Source: Bacilli bacterium
Lineage (GTDB): Bacteria; Bacillota_I; Bacilli_A; RFN20; CAG-826
Length of the DNA stretch: 10,929 bases
Assembly: GCA_017551465.1 (NCBI GenBank)
Contig: JAFZLN010000114.1
Span: 1-10,929 of the forward strand
Direction: 5' to 3'
The position numbers and the translations under genes were made by a program. Numbering within the stretch: position 1 is the first letter of the stretch; each line of letters starts with the position of its first letter. Of this stretch, positions 1 to 6,355 are shown one piece after another. The notes under the pieces were generated by a model. That model worked only from the letters and a program-made list of their open reading frames with translations. It had not been told where the DNA came from and did not search any database.

Positions 1-3
1 CAT
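1..3 (-). CDS. Start codon of the next downstream gene (partial)
   Basis: The first three bases are the complement of an ATG. It lies one base after the TAG stop of the flavoprotein gene (reading TAG-T-ATG). An AGGAG motif sits 6 nt upstream, inside the flavoprotein's last codons. This is the arrangement expected of a translationally coupled gene. Only the start codon is in the window, so nothing can be said of the product. It could be a chance ATG, but the well-placed ribosome binding site argues for a real start. Confidence 0.5.
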
Positions 4-4
4 A

Positions 5-1102
5 CTACTCTCCTAGAGCTTTACTCACTTTTTCAGCGGATGCGAATGCAAACATTAAATTATAGCCACCACACATGCCGTCGATATCAAGTACTTCTCC
101 GGTGAAGAATAGTCCTTTTTCTTTCTTTGATTTCAAAGAATCATTTATTTCAGATAAAGAGAGACCACCATGGCTGACTTCAGCGATTTTATAATCGTAG
201 AAATCTTTAAAAGTAAATGATAAACGATGAATGTCTAAATCGTTAGAGACTAAGTACTCAGCGATTTTAGGGGCGACATATTCGTAATATTGATTTTGTT
301 TAATGCTTTCGGCATTAGGGGCTAAGTCTAAAACTAACTTAAGACCCTTTTGATCGTTTAGACGATTGATATAAGAAGACATATTTAAGATGACAATGCC
401 ACTTAAGCCATCATCTTTAAACAAGACTTCTCCACTTTCTTCATATATAACCTTGTTATCTTTATATAAAGAGACTTTAGCTTTGGCTCTTTGACCAGAG
501 ATTCTCTTTGTGTTTTCTTTAGTTTTAATTGGGCTTAAAGAAGGTGATAAAGCTTCAATCTTATAGCCTTTCTTCCTTAAGATATCTAGCAATGCGCCAT
601 CAGTGCCTAACTGTGGATAAGATTTTCCACCTGCCGAAATCACTAATTTATCAAAAACATATTGATTCGCATTTGTTTGGACAAAGAACTTGCCATCTTT
701 ATTTTGATAATCGATAACACTTTCATTTAATTTAACTTTGATACCAAGTTCCTCAATCTTCTTATTTAGCATCAAAACGACCGTTTGAGCGCTCATTGAG
801 GTTGGAAAGACTAATTCATCTAAATATGTTGGATGGATGCCGTACTTGTCAAATTGGGCCACTAAATCTTGAGGTTTGAATTCTTCAAGAAGTCTATTAG
901 CGAGTTCATTATTGTATTTACCCTTTAATTCACCAAGGTTCGCGTAATTACATCTGCCGTTGCCAGTGACTAAGACTTTCTTAAGCGCTTTATCGTTTCT
1001 TTCGATAAGAGTGACATCAAAAGATGGGTTCTTTTCTTTGACCCTAATGGCTAGATAGACACCAGAAGCACCCGCTCCGATAATTCCAATTTTCATATGC
1101 AA
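5..1102 (-). CDS. BaiN/HI0933-family FAD-dependent oxidoreductase
   Basis: This is a cytoplasmic flavoprotein of the HI0933/YhiN/BaiN family (aminoacetone-oxidase-like, NAD(P)/FAD-dependent). Physiological substrates are uncertain for most members, so none is assigned. Visible motifs are an N-terminal Rossmann glycine motif GIIGAGASG at residues 6-14, the family signature GNGRCNYAN at 47-55, SAGGKSYPQLGTDG at 156-169, and the C-terminal flavin-binding stretch GEVLDIDGMCGGYNL at 335-349. The protein is complete at 365 residues, somewhat shorter than the roughly 400 usual for the family. The longest reading starts at TTG (1102), with AGGTG 8 nt upstream. An in-frame ATG two codons later (1096) gives the classical MKIGIIGAG start, but the same AGGTG is then 14 nt away. 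Either start is possible. A terminator separates it from the permease gene, and it is coupled to the gene at the window edge. Confidence 0.93.
   Translation of the reverse strand: MHMKIGIIGAGASGVYLAIRVKEKNPSFDVTLIERNDKALKKVLVTGNGRCNYANLGELKGKYNNELANRLLEEFKPQDLVAQFDKYGIHPTYLDELVFPTSMSAQTVVLMLNKKIEELGIKVKLNESVIDYQNKDGKFFVQTNANQYVFDKLVISAGGKSYPQLGTDGALLDILRKKGYKIEALSPSLSPIKTKENTKRISGQRAKAKVSLYKDNKVIYEESGEVLFKDDGLSGIVILNMSSYINRLNDQKGLKLVLDLAPNAESIKQNQYYEYVAPKIAEYLVSNDLDIHRLSFTFKDFYDYKIAEVSHGGLSLSEINDSLKSKKEKGLFFTGEVLDIDGMCGGYNLMFAFASAEKVSKALGE
8..14 (-). promoter_or_regulatory. Ribosome binding site for the gene at the window edge
   Basis: The minus strand reads AGGAGAG, ending 4 nt before the ATG at 3-1; the core AGGAG is 6 nt away. 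It lies inside the last codons of the preceding gene, so translation of the two genes is probably coupled. Confidence 0.5.
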
Positions 1103-1110
1103 AATGATAA

Positions 1111-1115
1111 CACCT
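1111..1115 (-). promoter_or_regulatory. Ribosome binding site of the flavoprotein gene
   Basis: AGGTG on the minus strand is 8 nt from the TTG at 1102 and 14 nt from the ATG at 1096. Spacing therefore favours the TTG start, while codon preference favours the ATG. Confidence 0.45.
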
Positions 1116-1133
1116 AGTTTTATAAACTACAAT

Positions 1134-1160
1134 AAAGGACTAGGTCGCCCTAGTCCGTTT
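1134..1160 (-). terminator. Rho-independent terminator after the permease gene
   Basis: A perfect 8-bp stem, GGACTAGG (1137-1144) and CCTAGTCC (1149-1156), encloses a 4-base loop. On the minus strand it is followed by a T-rich stretch (TTTATTG). It begins 12 nt after the TAA of the permease gene and closes the four-gene operon. A few T residues on the other side could also let it act weakly on plus-strand transcripts, but there is no plus-strand gene to serve. Confidence 0.85.
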
Positions 1161-1168
1161 TATCTATA

Positions 1169-2665
1169 TTAGTTTTCTTGTTTCTTTTCTTTCTTATGGA
1201 ATAAGGAGATATGCATATCTTCTGGTAAAGCCCAAGAAAGGATAAACGCTAAGATGAACATATTTAAGACATTGTTACTTAATAAGTCACCAAGCCAATC
1301 AACGCCTAACTTCTTGAATATATCAAGAGAAGCGGCCATGTTACCACTAGATAAAGTCACGTTAGCAATGGTAATACCAAAGCCAAGGCAAACACTGATT
1401 GCAGTGATTAAGATGTTCTTATCACTCCAGCCAATTTCAGAAATTGATTTCATGCCAATGACGGCAATGGAACCAAATAAGATGACCATTGTGCCACCAA
1501 TAACAACATCAGGAATGGAATAGATGAAGTTAGCAATTGGTGGGAAGAAGCTAGCGATTAATAAGAATGTTGCACCAATAAAGATCGTAAAACGATTAAC
1601 GACTTTAGTTTGGGCCACAATACCAACGTTTTGTGAGAAGGTGGTTAATGGTAAAGCACCAAATAAGGCACCCACTGTAGAGTTAAGGCCATCAAAGGCT
1701 AAAGCGCCGCCTAATTCACGTGGTGTTGGATTTCTATTTAAGCCAGAGACCGCTAAAGCGGTTGTGTCACCAATGGCTTCAATAATCGCACAGATAAAGC
1801 ACACGGATGTGAGGATACATGGAACTGGTGAGAATTGTAATTTTGTGACATTAAGGAAATGTGGAAAATCAAAGATACCATGTGAACCAATTAATTGATT
1901 AGTGTTAATCACTAAGCCAGAGAAGTCCACCATGCCAGGAATACAGCAACTAACGATATAGCCAACAGCAATGCCGACAATAATATTGATGTTTTTCCAA
2001 ACGCCTTTAATTAATAACGACCATAATAAGGTCGCAACAATTGTCACTAAAGCGACAATGATGTACCAATAATATGCTACGCCTGAAGCGGTTTGACCTG
2101 TTTCAATAATTTGTGAGATAACAGATGTACCACCAAAGAAACTATTCGCCCCACTTGCTAATAAAGATAAGCCAATACCTAAAACCACAATCGCAGGAAC
2201 AATTGGTTTAATGATTTTGCCCCACCATCTATAGAAAAGGGAGAATATCGTAGCGAATAGACCGCCAACAATAATGGAACCCATGATGGTATAGTAAGCA
2301 TTTTCTCCACCACCAGCGCTTAGACCAATGGTGATAAAGATTGGAACAAATGTGAAAGAAGTACCAATAACTATTGGTAATCTAGCACCAATGAACAATT
2401 GGATAATTGTGCCTACCCCGGCCATGAACAAAGCTCCAAGCATGGAATAGATAGCAAAGTCAGTGCCTAATAAGCCAAGAACGGAAAAGACGATGATAAT
2501 TGGGGTAATGTTCGCGGCAAACATCGCTAGAACATGTTGAATACCAAAAGGTATCGCATTCTTTAAAGGCACACGATTATCGATATTAAAAAGATTATCT
2601 TTTGAGGCTGGTCCTTTAAAGACACTTTTAATGCCTCTTCCTAAATCGCTAAAAAAGTTATTCAT
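1169..2665 (-). CDS. NCS2-family xanthine/uracil-type permease
   Basis: This is an inner-membrane nucleobase:cation symporter of the NCS2 (nucleobase-ascorbate transporter) family. The protein has 498 residues and is almost entirely hydrophobic, consistent with the family's 14 membrane segments. Key features are Q43-H44 in the first helix (GIQHVLAMF), E296 and D300 in the helix-8 motif AIIEAIGDTTALA, and the family signature QNVGIVAQTK at 345-354. The signature starts with Q-N, as in xanthine/urate carriers such as PbuX and XanQ. UraA-type uracil carriers have a different residue there. The start overlaps the guanine deaminase stop by one base (TAATG), and AAGGT lies 9 nt upstream, so translation is probably coupled. 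Placement directly after guanine deaminase supports a purine substrate (xanthine or guanine). Exact specificity cannot be fixed from sequence. Confidence 0.9.
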   Translation of the reverse strand: MNNFFSDLGRGIKSVFKGPASKDNLFNIDNRVPLKNAIPFGIQHVLAMFAANITPIIIVFSVLGLLGTDFAIYSMLGALFMAGVGTIIQLFIGARLPIVIGTSFTFVPIFITIGLSAGGGENAYYTIMGSIIVGGLFATIFSLFYRWWGKIIKPIVPAIVVLGIGLSLLASGANSFFGGTSVISQIIETGQTASGVAYYWYIIVALVTIVATLLWSLLIKGVWKNINIIVGIAVGYIVSCCIPGMVDFSGLVINTNQLIGSHGIFDFPHFLNVTKLQFSPVPCILTSVCFICAIIEAIGDTTALAVSGLNRNPTPRELGGALAFDGLNSTVGALFGALPLTTFSQNVGIVAQTKVVNRFTIFIGATFLLIASFFPPIANFIYSIPDVVIGGTMVILFGSIAVIGMKSISEIGWSDKNILITAISVCLGFGITIANVTLSSGNMAASLDIFKKLGVDWLGDLLSNNVLNMFILAFILSWALPEDMHISLFHKKEKKQEN

Positions 2666-3123
2666 TAGTAATTGACCTTATCAGTGATGCGTTTATATTC
2701 CCCGTATAGTTTTAGACATTGTTTTCTATCTAATTCATGGACGAAAGCTTTTCTGGCATCAATTTGTTGCATTTCGTAGAACTTCTTATCTCTGAAGCCA
2801 ATGTCTTCAGTATCTAAGATATTGCAACCATAATAGACTTTTTCAATGTTGGCCCATAAAATCGCAGACATGCACATTGGGCATGGTTCACCAGTGGTAT
2901 ATAATTCACAACCACTTAAATCAAATGTGCCTAATTTCTTACAGGCTTTATGGATCGCCATGATTTCCCCATGGCAAGTTGGATCGTTATTCTTGACGAC
3001 TTGGTTATGGCCTTTACCCACGACCACGCCATCTTTAACGATAACAGCACCGAAAGGACCACCATGTCCGTTTCTAATGCCTTTTCTGGCTTCGTTTATC
3101 GCCATTTTCATGTATTTGTTCAT
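2665..3123 (-). CDS. guaD: Guanine deaminase, small cytidine-deaminase-fold type (GuaD)
   Basis: A zinc-dependent cytoplasmic deaminase of 152 residues, predicted to convert guanine to xanthine and ammonia. With the start used here, the zinc-site residues are H51 and E53 (DPTCHGE) and C81 and C84 (EPCPMC). The stretch HGGPFGAVIVKDG near residues 20-32 and the C-terminal tyrosine closely resemble Bacillus subtilis GuaD, which is about 156 residues and ends in Tyr. An upstream in-frame TTG at 3141 would add MPKGII, but those codons are the binding site AAAGGA and its spacer, so ATG at 3123 is chosen. The gene follows the YCG-repeat gene, whose stop overlaps this binding site, and its own stop overlaps the permease ATG. 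A related nucleoside or tRNA-adenosine deaminase is the alternative. The permease neighbour and overall similarity favour GuaD. Confidence 0.85.
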   Translation of the reverse strand: MNKYMKMAINEARKGIRNGHGGPFGAVIVKDGVVVGKGHNQVVKNNDPTCHGEIMAIHKACKKLGTFDLSGCELYTTGEPCPMCMSAILWANIEKVYYGCNILDTEDIGFRDKKFYEMQQIDARKAFVHELDRKQCLKLYGEYKRITDKVNY

Positions 3124-3129
3124 AATAAT

Positions 3130-3135
3130 TCCTTT
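3130..3135 (-). promoter_or_regulatory. Ribosome binding site that fixes the guaD start
   Basis: AAAGGA on the minus strand lies exactly 6 nt before the ATG at 3123 and overlaps the TAA stop (3136-3134) of the upstream repeat-protein gene. It shows that the longer TTG reading from 3141 is not the real start, and it suggests translational coupling. Confidence 0.8.
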
Positions 3136-3475
3136 AGGCAAATAGGATAGCGATTAATGCCATCATTTGCTCGTGACTTAAGAACCCATCTATCTCATAG
3201 AGATATGGGCCACAATATTGTTTGATTCTATTGCCTTCAATTTCGGCAATATAGTTACCACAGTATCTTTTGATTCTCTTACCATCAAATTCTAAGAGGT
3301 AAGGACCACAGTAACGTTGTATTTTATCACCTTTTATCTCATAAATGAAAGGGCCACAATATTGTTGTACTTTTCCATTATTTAATTGATAGAGATATGG
3401 CCCACAATATTGCTGGATTTTATCCCCATTAAAATCGAGGATATATTGACCACAGTAACGTTTAATTCTTGCCAT
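3134..3475 (-). CDS. Small protein of six tandem 16-residue YCG repeats
   Basis: I do not recognise a named family. The 113-residue protein consists almost wholly of six repeats with an exact 16-residue period, starting at residues 4, 20, 36, 52, 68 and 84. The approximate consensus is I-x-x-Y-C-G-P-Y-[LI]-x-E-[IF]-x-G-x-[KR]. Tyr-Cys-Gly is invariant in all six copies (C8, C24, C40, C56, C72, C88). The alternating hydrophobic pattern with a Gly/Asn turn suggests one beta-hairpin per repeat. The last 16 residues (FLSHEQMMALIAILFA) are a hydrophobic, probably helical tail. There is no signal peptide or clear membrane span, so it should be cytoplasmic. It starts 2 nt after the stop of the LURP-one-related gene and ends in the guaD ribosome binding site, so it sits inside the operon. 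Its own binding site is weak, suggesting coupled translation. Six hairpins plus a helix could form a 12-stranded barrel like the one expected for its neighbour (inference). Confidence 0.85.
   Translation of the reverse strand: MARIKRYCGQYILDFNGDKIQQYCGPYLYQLNNGKVQQYCGPFIYEIKGDKIQRYCGPYLLEFDGKRIKRYCGNYIAEIEGNRIKQYCGPYLYEIDGFLSHEQMMALIAILFA
3185..3466 (-). repeat. Six in-frame 48-nt coding repeats (YCG units)
   Basis: The units are 3419-3466, 3371-3418, 3323-3370, 3275-3322, 3227-3274 and a 42-nt last unit at 3185-3226. The period is exactly 48 nt without any indel. Tyrosine is TAC in units 1, 4 and 5 and TAT in units 2, 3 and 6, while cysteine is always TGT. Divergence at third positions with conserved residues indicates an old duplication kept by protein-level selection. 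Confidence 0.9.
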
Positions 3476-3477
3476 TA

Positions 3478-3981
3478 TTAATCGTAGTTACTACTTTCTG
3501 CTCTTCTTTGATCGGTGATGTTATCAATCGCGATAACTAAAGCGACGAAGAATGGTAATTCATAACCATCTTCAAGGGTTAAGACGAAAGAGTCTCTTAA
3601 AGAGATCTTTCTAGAAACATGACCGATTTCTTTACCATCTAATAAGATGTGATAATCGAAACCTAAGATATTACCGGTAATTTCAAAATTACCTTTCGGA
3701 GATTCAATGAAATAACGGTCATGGACTGACCAGAATTTTCTTCTGATAAAAGCAACGACATTACCATCTTTATCATAGATAAAAGCTTTCTTGACAAAGA
3801 TTGCCCAGAATTTATTTCTAATGGTATAGAGGAGGTTACCTTCCATATCTTGAAGGAATTTCTTTCTAGTAACTGTCCAGAATTTACCTTTGACGTAAAG
3901 CACGTCATTTTCATTCATGTCTTTAACTTTGGAACCACCTCTTAAAGAGATCCATTTGTTTCTAATACTTACTTGTTGCAT
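3478..3981 (-). CDS. LURP-one-related (LOR/YxjI-like, tubby-fold) protein
   Basis: This 167-residue protein has the layout of the LURP-one-related family (bacterial YxjI type). The known fold is a 12-stranded beta-barrel around a hydrophobic C-terminal helix; the cellular role is largely unknown. Successive beta-hairpins read K-F-W ... D-x-x-G-N-x-x at residues 33-50, 57-74 and 82-98. They are followed by the typical LDGKEIGHVSRK segment (114-125) and the hydrophobic helix LPFFVALVIAID (142-153). It has no signal peptide. ATG 3981 is preceded by AAAGGA with a 10-nt gap. It is the first gene of the operon that continues into the YCG-repeat protein, guaD and the permease, with a tandem TAA TAA stop running into the next ATG. 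Family assignment rests on pattern recognition of the sequence. No function beyond fold is inferred. Confidence 0.8.
   Translation of the reverse strand: MQQVSIRNKWISLRGGSKVKDMNENDVLYVKGKFWTVTRKKFLQDMEGNLLYTIRNKFWAIFVKKAFIYDKDGNVVAFIRRKFWSVHDRYFIESPKGNFEITGNILGFDYHILLDGKEIGHVSRKISLRDSFVLTLEDGYELPFFVALVIAIDNITDQRRAESSNYD
3667..3885 (-). repeat. Three internal KFW hairpin repeats in the LOR protein
   Basis: Residues 33-105 hold three units beginning K-F-W at 33, 57 and 82 (period 24 then 25 residues), each leading to a G-N turn. They are protein-level repeats of the barrel's strand pairs, unusually regular for this family. Confidence 0.6.
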
Positions 3982-4080
3982 AGCAAATAATTCCTTTCGC
4001 TTTAAAGATATACGTATATTTTTAATGCACGAATATTGTAATATATTTCATCTTTAGATGGAATAATTATTCTCAATATA
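3982..4080 (-). promoter_or_regulatory. Leader of the LOR-guaD-permease operon with two small palindromes
   Basis: This 99-base AT-rich leader must hold the operon promoter, because a terminator lies just upstream. A possible -10 is TACAAT (4040-4035, minus strand), without a convincing -35. A second option is TTACAA-17 nt-TATACG. Two inverted repeats are present: CATCT-TT-AGATG (4048-4059) and the perfect 12-bp ATATACGTATAT (4008-4019). Either could be an operator. I looked for the conserved loops of a purine riboswitch and did not see them. Confidence 0.35.
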
Positions 4081-4103
4081 AAAGACGAGCGACGCTCGTT
4101 TTT
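4081..4103 (-). terminator. Rho-independent terminator after the GGDEF-EAL gene
   Basis: ACGAGC (4085-4090), loop GAC, GCTCGT (4094-4099) form a 6-bp stem extended by A-T pairs. The minus strand continues with CTTTTATATTG. It directly follows the TAA at 4105-4103. The T-run on the plus strand makes it potentially bidirectional. Confidence 0.8.
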
Positions 4104-6355
4104 TAATTTATTAATTCGTGTGAGACGCTATATTCGCCTTGTTGAATCTTTCCTAATAATTCGTCATAGGAAAGAGGCTTACCATATAGATAACCTTGAA
4201 GACGGCCACAGCTCGCTTCTTCTAAGAAGGCGGCTTGTTCTGAGGTTTCAACACCTTCACATAAGGTCTTCATACCGATTTGTTCCGCCATAGAGATGAC
4301 AGATCTAATTAAGGCTTTAGCCTTTTCGTTACCGTTGAAGCCAATTAAGAAGGCCATATCGAGTTTTAAAACATCAAAGTCAAAGTCTTTTAAGACATTG
4401 AAGGAAGAGTAGCCACTACCGAAGTCATCTAGCCATGTAGCGAAACCTTTTTCATGCAAACGATTAATTGTGTTCTTTAAGGTATCAACTTCGTTAGTTA
4501 AAGCGCTTTCAGTGATTTCCACGTGTAATAAATCATGTGGGATGTCATATTCTTTGACAATACTATCCACGACTTCGACGATATCGATAATACCAAAGTC
4601 CGCTCTTGAGAAGTTAATAGAGACAGGAAGGACTGGTAAACCTTTATCTAGATTATGACGAATGTCTTTGCAGACTAATCTTAATATTTCTTTATCAAGT
4701 TTATAAACTTGTTGTGCATTTTCTAAGGCTGGAATGAATTTAGCTGGTGAAAGGAATCCATAGCGTGGGTCAATCCATCTCGCTAAAGCTTCAACGCCAC
4801 ATAATGTTCTTCCTTTAGACCAAACAACTGGTTGATAGTATGGTTTGATATAACCATTAGCCACAGCTTCATCAATATGAGTAACGATGTATTGTGTCAT
4901 TAAGAAATTATCGTGCATTTCTTCATCGTAGTATTTGAATAAAGCAGCGATTTTCATGCTCTTTAAACCATAGTAAGCATAACGGGCTTTTTCAACACAA
5001 AGACGTGGCTTTTCATCTGGGATTGTTGTGCTATAAGCACCCGCTCTAACGCCTAGTTTAACTTCTGGATCTTTCGCTTCCACTAGGTCATTAACTTGTT
5101 TTATTTTGTCAGCGATAGAATCATCTTTCTTGGTGAAGACCACAAAGTGGTCATCTGCTTGACGAGTAATTAATGAATCTGGGAATACATCCGTTAATAT
5201 TTGTCCTGTTTCTCTTAAAAAGGTGTTGCCTTCACCAAAGGATTTCTTATCGTTATAGATTTTGAAGTTTGTGATATTAAAGAAAATGTAAACGCCTTCA
5301 CCAGGACCAATGTTTTCTTTTTCTGTTTTCTCTTTAGCGCAGATGATGAAGTATTCTAAAGATAAAAGTTTTGTAATCTTATCTTTAGTGGCTAACTCTT
5401 CTAAGGCTTCATCTTTATTAGCCTCAGATATACGTTGGTTATAAATGGAAATACAGACCATCGTTAAAGAGATGAAGAAGGTAATGTAATTGATTCTGTC
5501 ACCTTCTGGCACCACTCTTCCACCATAAACACTGACATGGTTAATAGCAAAATAGAAACCTAAGAATAATGTCCCTAAAATGCCAATGGACATTAATGGG
5601 CTCCAAATTAACAAGCAGCCAATATAGATGGTAAACATTAAGAAACAAATGATTTGTTTATTCTTATCATCGTTGATTAAGACATTAACGGCTTTGCCAT
5701 TAATCTCAACATCAGTATAGATTTTGGAACTAATGAAGTCTCCGTAGGAGACCATGATGCCGAACATTAAGCAAACAAGAGCGAATAAGGAAATAACCAT
5801 AACGGAGCTAAGAGATGCTCTCTTGCCACCCTTATAGCGGTAAATAGATGAAAAGATAATTCCTAAGTCGAAAAGGAATACAGAAATATAGAACGCTAAT
5901 CTGAAGACACTACGATTAGCTTTCATCTTGTTTGGATCAACTAGATTAATTGTCCCATATTTAAATTCCAAAGGTAGTAAACAACAAAGGACAATAGATA
6001 AGCCGGCAGCCACGATAGGAATAATTAATCTTGAAAGTCTTTTTTTACTTCCAACGTATTGCATGGAATAGACAAGCATGGCTAGACCGAAGAACATCAT
6101 GAGGAAGTATAAAGAGGTGTTAGAAAACACCACTCTAAACCATGAGTATGTGTTATTTGGATCCAATAATGTTGGAACAACGTATTTATTTGTTTGTCTA
6201 ATAACCAACCATATTTCGAGCACGAAAATAACTGAGGACATGAAAATCGCTGACCTCATGTTGGCTTCGTTTAAATAGTTCTTAACGTACCTTGATTTTT
6301 TGCGCAAACCAAAGATGTTTAAAAAACCATTCCAAATCTTTGATAGAGTCTCCAT
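4103..6355 (-). CDS. Membrane-anchored GGDEF-EAL protein, predicted c-di-GMP phosphodiesterase
   Basis: A 750-residue signalling protein expected to hydrolyse cyclic di-GMP at the inner membrane. Residues 35-305 contain about eight hydrophobic helices (for example 35-53, 78-98, 109-127, 150-170, 182-203), which form an unrecognised membrane sensor region. The GGDEF domain (about 320-475) is degenerate: the signature position reads ADDHF (400-404), and no RxxD inhibitory site is seen, so cyclase activity is unlikely. The EAL domain (about 490-735) is intact: E522-A523-L524, N581, E613, D643-D644, K664, E700 and Q720 match the spacing of the catalytic residues in characterised EAL enzymes. The gene stands alone between two terminators. 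The ATG at 6355 has no good ribosome binding site at normal distance; the nearest AAGGA is 17 nt away. The degenerate GGDEF may act as a GTP-sensing regulatory domain, as in some composite proteins. Confidence 0.92.
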   Translation of the reverse strand: METLSKIWNGFLNIFGLRKKSRYVKNYLNEANMRSAIFMSSVIFVLEIWLVIRQTNKYVVPTLLDPNNTYSWFRVVFSNTSLYFLMMFFGLAMLVYSMQYVGSKKRLSRLIIPIVAAGLSIVLCCLLPLEFKYGTINLVDPNKMKANRSVFRLAFYISVFLFDLGIIFSSIYRYKGGKRASLSSVMVISLFALVCLMFGIMVSYGDFISSKIYTDVEINGKAVNVLINDDKNKQIICFLMFTIYIGCLLIWSPLMSIGILGTLFLGFYFAINHVSVYGGRVVPEGDRINYITFFISLTMVCISIYNQRISEANKDEALEELATKDKITKLLSLEYFIICAKEKTEKENIGPGEGVYIFFNITNFKIYNDKKSFGEGNTFLRETGQILTDVFPDSLITRQADDHFVVFTKKDDSIADKIKQVNDLVEAKDPEVKLGVRAGAYSTTIPDEKPRLCVEKARYAYYGLKSMKIAALFKYYDEEMHDNFLMTQYIVTHIDEAVANGYIKPYYQPVVWSKGRTLCGVEALARWIDPRYGFLSPAKFIPALENAQQVYKLDKEILRLVCKDIRHNLDKGLPVLPVSINFSRADFGIIDIVEVVDSIVKEYDIPHDLLHVEITESALTNEVDTLKNTINRLHEKGFATWLDDFGSGYSSFNVLKDFDFDVLKLDMAFLIGFNGNEKAKALIRSVISMAEQIGMKTLCEGVETSEQAAFLEEASCGRLQGYLYGKPLSYDELLGKIQQGEYSVSHELIN

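Noticed and set aside
400..404. Reading the degenerate ADDHF (protein residues 400-404 of the GGDEF-EAL protein) as an active cyclase site.
   Set aside because: The glycines and glutamate of GGDEF needed for catalysis are missing, so cyclase activity is not claimed. The numbers given here are residue positions and not bases.
529..1898. Plus-strand open frames opposite the flavoprotein and permease genes (for example 529-717, 1254-1523, 1524-1898).
   Set aside because: They lie antisense to well-supported genes, have no family resemblance and arise from the codon bias of the opposite strand.
3124..3141. Six-residue N-terminal extension of GuaD from a TTG codon.
   Set aside because: The extension consists of the ribosome binding site AAAGGA and its spacer, and the ATG at 3123 is perfectly placed behind it.
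3185..3466. Six regularly spaced 48-nt repeats that could be taken for a CRISPR-like or noncoding tandem array.
   Set aside because: The period is an exact multiple of three, the frame is open throughout, and variation is at synonymous and conservative positions. These are coding repeats, and there are no unique spacers.
3663..3914. An 83-residue minus-strand frame inside the LOR gene.
   Set aside because: It is an out-of-frame shadow; its repeated NSGQ pattern only mirrors the KFW coding repeats of the real frame.
3982..4080. Purine riboswitch ahead of the salvage operon.
   Set aside because: The conserved loop sequences and three-way junction of the guanine-type aptamer are not seen, and the leader is short and AT-rich.
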